Source: a virus. From it: a DNA stretch of 20,308 nt. The stretch is taken from positions 1 to 20,308 of the IMG/VR virus record IMGVR_UViG_3300029263_000563; one strand, given 5' to 3'. Shown one piece after another: positions 1 to 9,100 of this stretch (position 1 is the stretch's first letter; each line of letters starts with the position of its first letter). The translations under genes were made by a program, and so were the position numbers. The notes under the pieces were generated by a model that ran no database searches, was not told the DNA's origin, and saw nothing but the letters and a program-made list of their open reading frames with translations.

Positions 1-120
1 ATGTCGCGTGAGCAGTTCGACATTGCCGCCGATGAGTTTATGGACAGCAAGTGGAGTGGGCAGGTAGGCAATCGAGCAGTAGAGGTCACCGAGATGATCC
101 GTACAGGTGAGTACCAGTAA
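1..120 (+). CDS. C-terminal end of an upstream phage gene (partial)
   Basis: An open frame runs from the first base of the window to a TAA at 118-120 and encodes 39 residues ending in TGEYQ. The first codon happens to be ATG, but the frame is open to the window edge, so this is most simply the tail of a longer gene cut by the window; a stand-alone 39-residue protein cannot be excluded. Its stop overlaps the ATG of the next gene (TAATG), which suggests translational coupling within the virion operon. The peptide is mixed charged and helical-looking, with no motif I recognise, so no function is proposed. Confidence 0.55.
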   Translation: MSREQFDIAADEFMDSKWSGQVGNRAVEVTEMIRTGEYQ

Positions 121-2003
121 TGGCACTACAAAAATTTATCTTTCAACCCGGCATTAATAAAGAAGGCACTGACTACACTGCTGAAGGCGGTTGGTTTGAT
201 GGCAATCTGGTGCGATTTCGTAAAGGGTTCCCCGAAAAGATAGGTGGTTGGGTTAAGTATTTAACCAATTCCTACAACGGCACGGGCCGGAAAATGTTGG
301 GTTGGGTTGCGCTAGACGGAACGCGGCTCTTGGGCCTCGGCACGCGGACCAAGTTGTATATTCAAGCTGGCTCAGACTTTGATGACATAACACCTATCCG
401 TGCCACGACAACCAACGGCATTGTTTTCGCAGCCACTAACGGCTCTTCTATTATTACTGCAACTGATGATGCTCATGGCGCGTCTAAAGGGGACTTTGTC
501 ACCATATCTGGCGCAGCCTCATTGGGTGGTTTAATAACGGCAGCAGTCCTTAATCAAGAATATCAGATTGCAACTGTCCCATCTGTTGATACATACACTT
601 TTACCGCCAAAGACACGGCTGGAGACGCGGTCACCGCAAACTCTTCGGACAGTGGTAACGGTGGCAGCGGTGTAGACGGCGCTTATCAAATATCTCCCGG
701 CTTAGATGTGTATGTAGACGGCACCGGTTGGAGCGCAAGCGCGTGGGGCGATGGTACGTTTGGTTCTACCAGTGCAATTGGCTCTAGTAACCAACTGCGC
801 CTGTGGTCATTAGACAGCTTCGGTGAAGATCTACTGGCGTGTCCTCGCGGCGGAAGTGTTTACTACTGGGATTACACAAACTTTAGTACTAGGGCCGTTG
901 CTCTTGCAGATCTAGCCGGAGCAAACCTTGCTCCAACATTAGGCTTGCAGATATTGGTTTCAGACGTTGATCGACACGTTATTGTTCTCGGCGCAGACCC
1001 TATTGACGCTCCGGGTACAGGTAGAACGGGTGTAATAGACCCGTTATTGGTGGCTTTTTCTGACCAAGAAAACGCTGCCGAATGGCAACCTTTATCTACC
1101 AACACCGCGGGATCACTTAGATGTTCTGCGGGGTCCCAGATTATAGGCGGTCTTAGAGCACGGCAAGAAACGTTGATTTGGACAGACGTTGCTTTGTACA
1201 GCCTTCAATTTATTGGCGCACCGCTTACTTTTGGTTTAACGCTAATTAACGAAGGCGTAAGTTTGATTGGGCCTAACGCCGCAGTAAACACGCCTACCGG
1301 CATATTTTGGATGGACAAAAAGGGTTTTTACGCATACCAAGGTGCGGTACAGCCCATTCCATGCAGTGTTCATTCGTATGTATTTGAAGATTTTAACGAA
1401 GAGCAAGCGTTTCAAGTATTTGGGTTTTTAAACAAGCAGTTCAACGAAGTGGGCTGGTTCTATTGTTCTGGCAGTTCTAGCACCATAGATCGCTATGTTA
1501 CTTACAACTATGTAGATCAAACTTGGGCTATAGGGCAGTTAGCTAGAACCGCGTGGTTAGACGAAGGTATCGCAAACTTCCCAAGGGCCGCGGGCTACGA
1601 TGGGGATAGCAACTACATCTACTCTCATGAAACAGGCTTTGATGATGACGGCTCCCCAATGGACAACGTGTTCATTGAAAGTGCTGATTTTGATTTAGGC
1701 GAAGGCGAAGACTTTCAGTTTATTCGTAGGTGTATTCCGGACGTAAAATTCACGGGTAACGGCGGAACAGGTCAAGCCATTAACTTTGTGCTAAAGGCGC
1801 GAAACTTTCCCGGCGAATCGCTGACCACGGATCAAACAACTTCGTTTACAGGAACTACTACAAAGATTGACACTCGGGCACGGGGTCGGCAAGCAGCGGT
1901 ACGGTTTGAATCGGACGATGATGCTTCAACCGGAGTACGAACTGGAGTAGGTTTTAGGATCGGTGGAACTCGTTTAGACCTACAACCTAACGGCAGAAGA
2001 TGA
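120..2003 (+). CDS. Tail stabilisation / head-tail connector-like protein (P22 gp10-like, tentative)
   Basis: This 627-residue, beta-rich, Cys-poor protein has no signal peptide. The N-terminus (FQPGINKEGTDY...GGW.DGNLVRFR) resembles proteins common in marine phages. The central part (about residues 270-430) has propeller-like strands with SDQENAAEW near 314, an LIWTDVALYSLQF segment near 354 and GIFWMDKKGFYAYQG, followed by a C-terminal R-rich beta segment (RGRQAAVRFES...GFRIGGTRL). This order resembles the P22 gp10 DNA-stabilisation family, which closes the portal after packaging and links it to the tail. Residues about 100-187 look like an inserted Thr/Ser/Gly-rich beta domain. The ATG at 120 is chosen because AGGTGAG lies 8 bases upstream at 105-111. 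The gene overlaps both neighbours and starts the visible virion operon. Structural role is fairly sure; the gp10-like assignment is a remembered pattern only. Confidence 0.6.
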   Translation: MALQKFIFQPGINKEGTDYTAEGGWFDGNLVRFRKGFPEKIGGWVKYLTNSYNGTGRKMLGWVALDGTRLLGLGTRTKLYIQAGSDFDDITPIRATTTNGIVFAATNGSSIITATDDAHGASKGDFVTISGAASLGGLITAAVLNQEYQIATVPSVDTYTFTAKDTAGDAVTANSSDSGNGGSGVDGAYQISPGLDVYVDGTGWSASAWGDGTFGSTSAIGSSNQLRLWSLDSFGEDLLACPRGGSVYYWDYTNFSTRAVALADLAGANLAPTLGLQILVSDVDRHVIVLGADPIDAPGTGRTGVIDPLLVAFSDQENAAEWQPLSTNTAGSLRCSAGSQIIGGLRARQETLIWTDVALYSLQFIGAPLTFGLTLINEGVSLIGPNAAVNTPTGIFWMDKKGFYAYQGAVQPIPCSVHSYVFEDFNEEQAFQVFGFLNKQFNEVGWFYCSGSSSTIDRYVTYNYVDQTWAIGQLARTAWLDEGIANFPRAAGYDGDSNYIYSHETGFDDDGSPMDNVFIESADFDLGEGEDFQFIRRCIPDVKFTGNGGTGQAINFVLKARNFPGESLTTDQTTSFTGTTTKIDTRARGRQAAVRFESDDDASTGVRTGVGFRIGGTRLDLQPNGRR

Positions 2004-2344
2004 GCAAGCTTTTACAGGGCCGATTGCCTTTTGCGCCTATGGCGCAGAACGTAGACGGCAACACCTTTAACAAGGCTGTTCGTCTACTGGAGATTAGTTT
2101 GGATTCGTTTAATCCGGACGCTACTCCGCAGTTTACAAGAACGGAACGTGATACTTTAAAGTTTAATGCAGGGGACGTGATTTGGAACGTTTCTATTGAA
2201 AACCTCCAAGTTTATGATGGTGATAAATGGGTGAGTTTATCGTCAGAATTGCCGTATACTCAAGATGGGTTAGAGGCCACAGGACTTGTAGGCAGTGTTC
2301 AAGTGATTAACAAAGGTTCTATCGTAGTAAACGTCCACGGTTAA
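2000..2344 (+). CDS. Small conserved phage structural-type protein, function unknown
   Basis: This 114-residue protein starts in an ATGA overlap with the stop of the tail protein, so the two are probably translated in a coupled way. It has an N-terminal low-complexity start (LLQGRLPFAPMAQ), a helix around residues 22-36, then a beta-strand stretch with FNAGDVIWN and IENLQVYDGDKWV. The 'phrase' of a strand followed by the YDG.KW turn is common in phage tail-fibre and baseplate accessory domains, where it marks a short beta hairpin. No catalytic motif, signal peptide or membrane segment is seen. From its position it is likely a minor tail or adaptor component. I do not recognise a named family with confidence. 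Confidence 0.6.
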   Translation: MSKLLQGRLPFAPMAQNVDGNTFNKAVRLLEISLDSFNPDATPQFTRTERDTLKFNAGDVIWNVSIENLQVYDGDKWVSLSSELPYTQDGLEATGLVGSVQVINKGSIVVNVHG

Positions 2345-2384
2345 GGGCGTTTTTCTCTAATAAAAATAGGCGTATAGTCGTAAC

Positions 2385-4622
2385 ATGGCACAATCAGCAC
2401 GTAAATACGAAGAATTTGATCAAATGGATCAAGTCCCTATACCCGCAGGTGGTATTGCTACCTTTTTGACTGCGGAAACTGGCTCTTGGGCCGATGAAGA
2501 TGATGTCATGCCGCGACAAGGTATTGCTCAAGTTCATCAGATTGCTGACAAACTTGCCGAGTATGGTCGTAACGAAGACGAATACATGATCCACGCTGCG
2601 GAAGGCGAGACTGTTATTCCGATGGAAGTGTTTGATCAAAACCCCACCCTAAGAAACAAGCTATTTGCTGAAATGCGCATCATGGGCATTGAGCCAGAAC
2701 GTTATGTTGTGGGTAATGAGCTTAACTCTATCAACCCTGTTACGGGTCAGCCTGAGTTTTTCCTCAAGAAACTGTTTAAAGGTCTGAAGAAGATCGTAAA
2801 GATGGTTTTGCCGGTCATTGCGACAATAGGTCTAACCGTTTTAACCGGCGGCATTATTAATCCGGTAATGGCAGGCGCGATTGTTTCTGGAGCTTCAACG
2901 GCTATTCAAGGCGGAAGTTTAAAAGACTCTTTAAAATCCGCGGCAATTGGTGGTATAGCTGCTTTTGCCGGTGGCAGAATAGCGGGAAGAGCAGGTTGGG
3001 CGGCAAACAGCGCTAAACAAGCTATGACTAGCGCGGCCATAAACACTGCGCTTCATGGCGGAAGCACAAAAGACGTGTTGACCGGTGCGGCTTTGGCCGG
3101 TGTAGTGACCAAAGGTGTAGATTTTGTAGGGGCTAAAATTGCCGAGTCCCGAACTCCTCCACCGACAAATAGTGCTCAAGCAGGCGGTGTGACCGGAGGC
3201 GGTTTTCAACCAGCTACTCCAGAACAATTGGCCTTTCAAAAAACAGGTGTTACAGCGGCTACTCCCGAGGTTATATCAACGCTAAATCCTGATTTAACTA
3301 CATCATCTACTGGCACCGGAACCGACGCTACGGCACCCGTTACACTGTCCAACGTTTCGACAAGAGTAGTTGGAATGGACATGCCGTACAGTGTGGACAA
3401 TCCTATGGGTTATGGAGCGCCGACTGTCCAACAGTTTGATGGGTTTATGCCCGGAGATCAGTATTCCGCTCTGAATCAACAAATACCTCCGCCATTATCG
3501 GGTGCCCTTAGTCCTGATTACGATGTACTTGGAAACCTTCTTCCCGAAGTGGCATCCTCTCAATTACCCGCGGCCCTTAGTCCTGATTACGATGTACTTG
3601 GAAACCTTCTTCCCAAAGCAAGCGGCGAGTTTCAACCTGCTACTCCACAAGAGTTGGCCTTTCAAAATGATGCAAGCGGATTTCAACCTGCTACTCCACA
3701 AGAGTTGGCTTATATAGACCCTTTATTGGTAGATGCTACGGGCACTCCGGTTGCGGTAGGTCCTACGGGCACTCCGGTTGCGGTAGGTCCTACGGGCACT
3801 CCGGTTGCGGTAGGTCCTAACGCGAACCTTACTCAAATAAGCTCAGAAAATTTAAATACGTTAAGCGCCGATGCGGCTCCAAATGTTAAAGCCGATGCGA
3901 CTCTTCTAACGGCTCCAGAATTACCGGGCGCTATGGACAGCTTTAAAGACATATTTACCGGGTCGGGCATTGAAGGAGAAGGTTTTAGTAGTCGGCTAAA
4001 GGCGGTTCAAAAACTTTTCTTACCCGGCATTGATAAAGGTCAAGCAACAGATTATTTAAAAAACTTAAAAACAAATGATGCCAAGGCTTATGAAGCTTCG
4101 TTTGGAAATAAAACTATCTCGGATGCGTATAGACAAATGTCAAAAGACGCTTTCCAAGGTGTTGGCGGTTTTGCTAGGAAATACGGCCCTGCTATAGGTG
4201 CGGGCCTTGGCTTGATGGCCTTGGCACCTAAGCCCAAGCAGCCTGAGTTAATGGACATTAGCAACATGCCCTCGGGCCAAGATTTAATTGACGCTGATCC
4301 TAGCAAATACCGTATGTACAGCGACGATTACACATATAAAGCGCCAACTTATGCTGTTCAAAACGTGGCTGGAAGTGCTCCTTACTTTCAACCCACCGCT
4401 TTAGCGGCAGAAGGCGGCATAATGAACGTTTCCGACTTTCCTCGACGTAACGGGGATATAAACGGGCCGGGAACAGGAACATCTGACGATATTCCAGCAA
4501 TGCTTTCTGATGGTGAGTTTGTATTTACTGCGCAAGCGGTTCGCGGCGCGGGCAAAGGTAACCGAGAAGACGGAATGAAGAACATGTATCAAATGATGAG
4601 ACAATTTGAGGCGAAAGCATAA
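2385..4622 (+). CDS. Large repeat-containing virion-associated protein with hydrophobic segment
   Basis: The protein has 745 residues. Residues about 1-120 are acidic and soluble and contain EGETVIPMEVF. Residues 137-175 form a basic-then-hydrophobic stretch (LKKIVKMVLPVIATIGL...) followed by Ala/Gly-rich helices to about 250, typical of a membrane-inserting or tape-like segment. Residues about 270-480 are low-complexity and contain three families of direct repeats (FQPATP..LAF; SPDYDVLGNLLP; GTPVAVGPT). The C-terminus has GTSDDIPAMLSDGEFVF, a motif I associate with marine phage proteins. The ATG is preceded by a 40-base gap with only a weak AGGCG 12 bases upstream. The stop overlaps the next start as TAATG. 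Likely an internal or ejected virion protein; a tape-measure-like role is the alternative. No enzyme motif is visible. Confidence 0.6.
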   Translation: MAQSARKYEEFDQMDQVPIPAGGIATFLTAETGSWADEDDVMPRQGIAQVHQIADKLAEYGRNEDEYMIHAAEGETVIPMEVFDQNPTLRNKLFAEMRIMGIEPERYVVGNELNSINPVTGQPEFFLKKLFKGLKKIVKMVLPVIATIGLTVLTGGIINPVMAGAIVSGASTAIQGGSLKDSLKSAAIGGIAAFAGGRIAGRAGWAANSAKQAMTSAAINTALHGGSTKDVLTGAALAGVVTKGVDFVGAKIAESRTPPPTNSAQAGGVTGGGFQPATPEQLAFQKTGVTAATPEVISTLNPDLTTSSTGTGTDATAPVTLSNVSTRVVGMDMPYSVDNPMGYGAPTVQQFDGFMPGDQYSALNQQIPPPLSGALSPDYDVLGNLLPEVASSQLPAALSPDYDVLGNLLPKASGEFQPATPQELAFQNDASGFQPATPQELAYIDPLLVDATGTPVAVGPTGTPVAVGPTGTPVAVGPNANLTQISSENLNTLSADAAPNVKADATLLTAPELPGAMDSFKDIFTGSGIEGEGFSSRLKAVQKLFLPGIDKGQATDYLKNLKTNDAKAYEASFGNKTISDAYRQMSKDAFQGVGGFARKYGPAIGAGLGLMALAPKPKQPELMDISNMPSGQDLIDADPSKYRMYSDDYTYKAPTYAVQNVAGSAPYFQPTALAAEGGIMNVSDFPRRNGDINGPGTGTSDDIPAMLSDGEFVFTAQAVRGAGKGNREDGMKNMYQMMRQFEAKA
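3504..3614 (+). repeat. Two exact 42-bp direct repeats encoding ALSPDYDVLGNLLP
   Basis: Copies lie at 3504-3545 and 3573-3614 and are identical over 42 bases, separated by 27 bases encoding a variable linker. They are in frame with the 745-residue protein. Identity at the nucleotide level, including third codon positions, points to recent duplication or conversion rather than old divergence. Confidence 0.9.
3631..3709 (+). repeat. Two exact 28-bp direct repeats encoding FQPATPQELA, with a diverged third copy upstream
   Basis: Identical 28-base copies lie at 3631-3658 and 3682-3709. A diverged copy encoding FQPATPEQLAFQ lies about 3203-3239. The two close copies are spaced by 23 bases and stay in frame. 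They look like a linear peptide motif that has been multiplied within the low-complexity middle of the 745-residue protein. Confidence 0.88.
3737..3817 (+). repeat. Three exact tandem copies of a 27-bp unit encoding GTPVAVGPT-type nonapeptides
   Basis: Copies are 3737-3763, 3764-3790 and 3791-3817, identical base for base and head to tail. The unit is a multiple of three, so copy-number change would keep the reading frame. The encoded Gly/Pro/Val-rich peptide is likely an extended flexible linker. It is not a CRISPR array, because there are no spacers. Confidence 0.92.
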
Positions 4623-6169
4623 TGGTTGATGTCACACAAACAACTCAGTATGTACGCGAAGCGCCGCAGATTGAGGCGTACAAACTAGCTGCTTACCAAG
4701 ACGCTAAAAAACTTATTCAAGCAAGACAAGGGGTTGCACCCCCTACTCAAGCCGTTGCGGGTCTTACTAGCGAACAACAGGCCGCGGGCCAGCTTACTCG
4801 CGAAGGTATAGGCGGATATGAACCTTATTTACAAGGTGCTCTAGCCGCTAATCAAGCCGGTCAAGGCATGATTTCCAACACAGCAATGCCCATGATGGCA
4901 GAGTCCCTTGCACAGCAGCAGGCGGGTATTGCAGGTCTTGGGCAAGCGCGAGACTTAGCCGTAGGTCAGATGAACGCGCCTTATGCTTTAAGAGATCAAG
5001 CTTTGGCGGGGATGTCGCAAGCTAACTTAGACTTAGCCCGTGCTGGACAAGGTGCTGGCAACCAAGCTTTTGAGGCTCAACAAGGCATAGCTCAAGCCGG
5101 TTTAGGGGCCGCAAACCAAGCGTATGCGGCTCAACAAGGTATAACTGGAGCGGGGCAACTGGGTCAATCGGCAGCGCAGCAAGCTCAACAACAACTAGCC
5201 AGTAACATTGGTCAATTTGATCCTAGCGCCGCCAGTGGTGGTATTTCTGCGTTCATGGACCCGTACACACAAAACGTTATTGAAGCCGAGCAGGCAGAGA
5301 TTGCACGTCTTGGTGAACAACAAAAAGTTCAATCCCGTGGACAACAAGTACAAGCGGGCGCTTTTGGCGGCTCTAGAGGCGCTATTGCAGAAGCAGAAAT
5401 TAATAGAAACACCTTGGAGCAACAAGCGCGAACCGGGGCACAGCTTCGATCACAAGGCTACCAACAAGCAGCGCAACAGGCGCAGCAAGCCTTTGAGCAA
5501 TCTCAAGGCCGAGGCATACAAGCCGCAAGTCAATATGGGCAGTTAGGTTTAAATGCTGCACAGCAACAACAAGCGGGTGCTCAAGCAGGCGGGCAGCTAG
5601 GTTTATCTGCCGCGCAGCAACAGCAGGCGGGCGCACAAGCCGGTGGACAGTTAGGTCTTTCCACACAGCAAGCTTTGGCTCAAATGGCTGGTCAACGTGC
5701 CAATATTGCACAACAGGGCGGTCAAATGGGCTTGCAGTACGGCCAGTACGGTCAGCAAAACGTCAATCAACTCGCGGCCCTTGCACAACAGCAAGGCGCA
5801 ATGGGTCAAGGCATTGCTGGATTAGCCGGACAAAGTGGACAGTTAGCCGGACAGCTAAGTAATCTGGGCACACAACAAGCCCAGATAGGCGCACAAGCGC
5901 AACAGCAACGCGCCGCGGACACCCAAGGCTTAATGCAGTACGGCGGTGTTCAGCAGCAGCAAGCGCAGAACGTGCTTAACGCGAAGTACGCAGCAGAGCA
6001 AGGTGCATACAACCAGCCTCTGGCGGATGTGGCATTCCTTGGTGACATGACTAAGGCGTTACCTTCTTCACAAAGTGCCGTCTTCCAACAGCAGTCTCCT
6101 TCGCCCGGTCTTGCTCAAACAGCGGGTGGACTAGCCGTAGGTGCCGCAGGTTTAGCAAGAGCTTTTTAG
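4622..6169 (+). CDS. Gln/Ala-rich helical virion-associated protein with 18-residue repeats
   Basis: The protein has 515 residues, is extremely rich in Gln, Ala and Gly, and lacks Cys and long hydrophobic segments. Two blocks have an 18-residue period: residues about 141-176 (AGQGAGNQAFEAQQGIAQ and a near copy) and 306-341 plus a partial third copy (GQLGLNAAQQQQAGAQAG type). Eighteen residues equal five alpha-helical turns, so a regular helical rod or bundle is predicted. The middle (FMDPYTQNVIEAEQAEIARLGEQQ) resembles a region seen in many marine phage internal proteins. It is joined to the previous gene by a TAATG overlap and to the next by an 8-base gap. An ejection-protein role, like the small Ala/Gln-rich T7 gp14 class, is inferred from composition and position only. 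Confidence 0.62.
   Translation: MVDVTQTTQYVREAPQIEAYKLAAYQDAKKLIQARQGVAPPTQAVAGLTSEQQAAGQLTREGIGGYEPYLQGALAANQAGQGMISNTAMPMMAESLAQQQAGIAGLGQARDLAVGQMNAPYALRDQALAGMSQANLDLARAGQGAGNQAFEAQQGIAQAGLGAANQAYAAQQGITGAGQLGQSAAQQAQQQLASNIGQFDPSAASGGISAFMDPYTQNVIEAEQAEIARLGEQQKVQSRGQQVQAGAFGGSRGAIAEAEINRNTLEQQARTGAQLRSQGYQQAAQQAQQAFEQSQGRGIQAASQYGQLGLNAAQQQQAGAQAGGQLGLSAAQQQQAGAQAGGQLGLSTQQALAQMAGQRANIAQQGGQMGLQYGQYGQQNVNQLAALAQQQGAMGQGIAGLAGQSGQLAGQLSNLGTQQAQIGAQAQQQRAADTQGLMQYGGVQQQQAQNVLNAKYAAEQGAYNQPLADVAFLGDMTKALPSSQSAVFQQQSPSPGLAQTAGGLAVGAAGLARAF
5042..5149 (+). repeat. Block of two in-frame 54-bp repeats (18-residue helical unit)
   Basis: Copies span 5042-5095 and 5096-5149. They encode AGQGAGNQAFEAQQGIAQ and AGLGAANQAYAAQQGITG. 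The bases have diverged more than the residues, suggesting an older, selected duplication. Confidence 0.8.
5537..5680 (+). repeat. Block of 54-bp repeats (two full, one partial) encoding GQLGL.AAQQQQAGAQAG
   Basis: Full copies lie at 5537-5590 and 5591-5644; a partial third copy begins at 5645 (GQLGLSTQQALAQ). The period is 54 bases, the same as the upstream block at 5042-5149. Several synonymous changes between copies show the protein pattern is kept while the DNA drifts. Confidence 0.82.
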
Positions 6170-6177
6170 GATAAATT

Positions 6178-9100
6178 ATGAACGTAATGCAAAGACCTTT
6201 GTTTCGCGCTAATGGCGGCGAAGCTTTTCCTGATTTAAGTGGTGATGGAAAAGTTACTCAAAAAGATATTCTAATGGGCCGCGGCGTTATACCGCGGGGC
6301 ATGGAAGAAGGAGGCTTGGCCGCGTTAATGCCGGGACCAGAAGCCGCTATGATGCAAGAAGGGATGGCAGATCCGGCCATGATGGAAGGCGGGCCGTTAA
6401 ACCCTGCCGAAGCTGCGCTTGCCGGGGACATTTTAGGTGCCCGAGAAGAAGGCGAACAAATGGGCCTCGATTACTTAGCTCAAACAATGAGCGGCATAGA
6501 CAACGCCTCCAACACAGAAGAGCTAATTAACTCTATACGCGGTAAAGCGCAGCCTCTAGAAGCTAGGGTTCAAGAACTGGCTACGTTTGTTGGCGAAGAA
6601 GACGCTATGCGAACCCCTGAGTCTGTTCTAACAATGGTTCAGCCGGTCATTATGATGACTGAAGAAGGCGCAATAGACAGTGGTGTTGGTGAACTAATTC
6701 AAGGTGTGATGGGCGACACTGAAATGTCTCCAGAAATGGGTCAAGGCGTAGGCGCTTTGATGGCTCAAGGTCAGCCTGCACCAGAAATGGCTCCTGCTCC
6801 TATGGCTCAACCGGTACAGCAATTCTACCAAGGCGGTGCTGTAAAAAAGTTTGACATCGGCGGCGGGGCTAATTTAGGCGACCCTGTCTATGACCCCACG
6901 CTAGGAAGATCTTTTAGTGGCCCGTCTATCATGGGCGGTGTTAGGGAAGCAACAGCGGGTTTAGAAGACATTGCTTATTTAAACAATATAAACCCGGATC
7001 TTGCTAAGGCGTTCCAGAGCGAATCGTTAAGAGCAAGACCTCCGGTAACAATTGAAGAAGAAACCGCTAGAATTCAAAAGCTTATGGAAAAAGCTTACGA
7101 CACAGAGGGTCAACAAGCCTACTCTGATCGTGAAGCAGGATTAGATCTTGCCCGCGCAGGATTTGCTTTTGCCTCTGGTCGAGATCCAAAAACCGGCGAA
7201 AACATGGCGGGAAGAGGGTTTTTGGCTCAGGTAGGCTCTGTCGGCCAACAATACGCAGAGAGCGTAGGCGAACGTTTGGCTAGAGAGCGTAAAGGTGAGC
7301 AAGCTTTGCGGCTGGCGGCGGTACAACAAGGTATTGCAGCAGAAGGTCGCGATATTGCAATGCGGGAAGATGAAAAAAAATCTTCTAGGGAAGCACTTTT
7401 CAAAGACGCTGTAGAAGGTCGTAGATTAAGGCAGCAAGGTAAAATAACTGCGGCAGGTCTTCTAGCTGCCGGCCGACAGACTGTGGCTACAATAGGTGCC
7501 AACCTGTTTGATGCTGACAAAAATAGAGAATTTCAAGGCGAACAAACAGAACGAAAAGGGCAAATTAAAGAAAATTTAACAAAACTTAACGCGGACTTAA
7601 CTGAAGCACAAGCTCAATCAGATTTTACACGCGTTCAAAATTTAACTGAGCAACGTCACGTCGATTTATTAGAACTTACGGATATTAATTTTTATGACGG
7701 TCTGGCTACGCAAGCAGACCTATATACAAGACAATACAATAATAAAACCGCATATATTAATTTGGAAGGCGGCATACAGAAGAACTTGCAAACACAGCGC
7801 CTAGATTACACAAAGTTGTTAGAGGAGGCACGCCGAGAACTTCTTAAAGAGCAGGCGCGTTTAGATCGAGGTCTTACTACGGATGAAAAGGCTTTAGACA
7901 GAGCTTTTAGAAAAGGTCAGGCGGGTTTAGATCGAGATCTTACTACGGATGAAAAGGCTTTAGATAGAGCTTTTAGAAAAGGTCAGGCGGGTTTAGATCG
8001 AAATCTTACTACGGATGAAAAGGCTTTAGACAGAGATCTTCGTAGAGATTTGTCGGATGATGAAATTTCGTATAAAGAAGACGTGTTAGCGTTAAATGAA
8101 GAAAAGTTTGCATTAACGGAAGGTTTATCACCTTCTACTAGTAACAGTTTCTTGTTTAACATGACCGGCGGATTTGCTGGGCAAGCTGCTGAAGCAAGAC
8201 AAATCCGAGATGTAGAGCAAGATATTCAAAAACTTCGCGCCGAAGCATTAGCTCAAGGTATTGATCAAAATTTCTTGGCTAGAACCGATCAAGGCATCTC
8301 TAATTACATAGGTCTTGCAGACCAAGCTTTGCGTAAAGAACGTTTTGCATTTGATAAGAGTCAAACTTTGTTGGGAGCGTTACAAGCAGAGGGCGCTGGA
8401 CCACAATTTGGCACGACTGCCCAGCAAACTGCACTTCTAGGCAATAACGCGGCCATTCGGGCTTACGCTCAAGGCGCGGATGTCCCCGGATTTGATCTAT
8501 CGTTAAACAACATGTTTGGCACCGTAGTATTGGACAACGTAGGCAACCAAGTGCCTGCACGGGCATTGACTCCGGCACTGCGAGCCGCTATGGACAAACG
8601 GCAAAAAGCAGGCTTTGCCGTGCCTAGAATACAAGGGTTCGCGAACGGCGGTGAAGCAGACATGTCTCAAGGTTATTTAGAGCCTGTGACCGGATATCGG
8701 TTCCCTATGGATCAGCCGAAAACACAGCAAGAAATGCTTCCAGAAGTAATGCAACGCTCGTATCAGCCTCTTATTACTAAAGACATTGAAGACATTACAA
8801 AGGCTACTGGCACGCAAGAAGGTCTTTTTAACAAAGTTGGGATAGCCGGTAATACGGTGCTTAATGCAGTTTTTAACGAGGACGCAGGTTTTGCGGAAGA
8901 CACACGACAAGCAAAGAAAGCTGTTGAGACACTCGGCACTATAGCCACCACTACTTTGATGGCGGCTATTCCGGGAAAAGATAACGTAGAGCTACAGCGC
9001 ATGTTGAAGAGCTTGCAAGTGCCTGCGGACAGCTTTACTTTGCAAGATAACGAAGCGTTGGATTATTTTAGATTGGCTCGTAACACAATGAAACTGGGCA

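Noticed and set aside
2345-2384. TATAGT at 2373-2378 as a promoter for the 745-residue gene
   Set aside because: It would start transcription about at the ATG itself and the -35 position has no good match; the short gap is more likely just a spacer within the operon.
3502-3717. A 71-residue plus-strand frame with internal repeats inside the 745-residue gene
   Set aside because: It is an out-of-frame reading of the 42-bp and 28-bp repeats; no ribosome site and the main frame is continuous through it.
3737-3817. Possible CRISPR-like repeat
   Set aside because: Copies are directly adjacent with no spacers, lie in a coding frame, and no cas gene is present.
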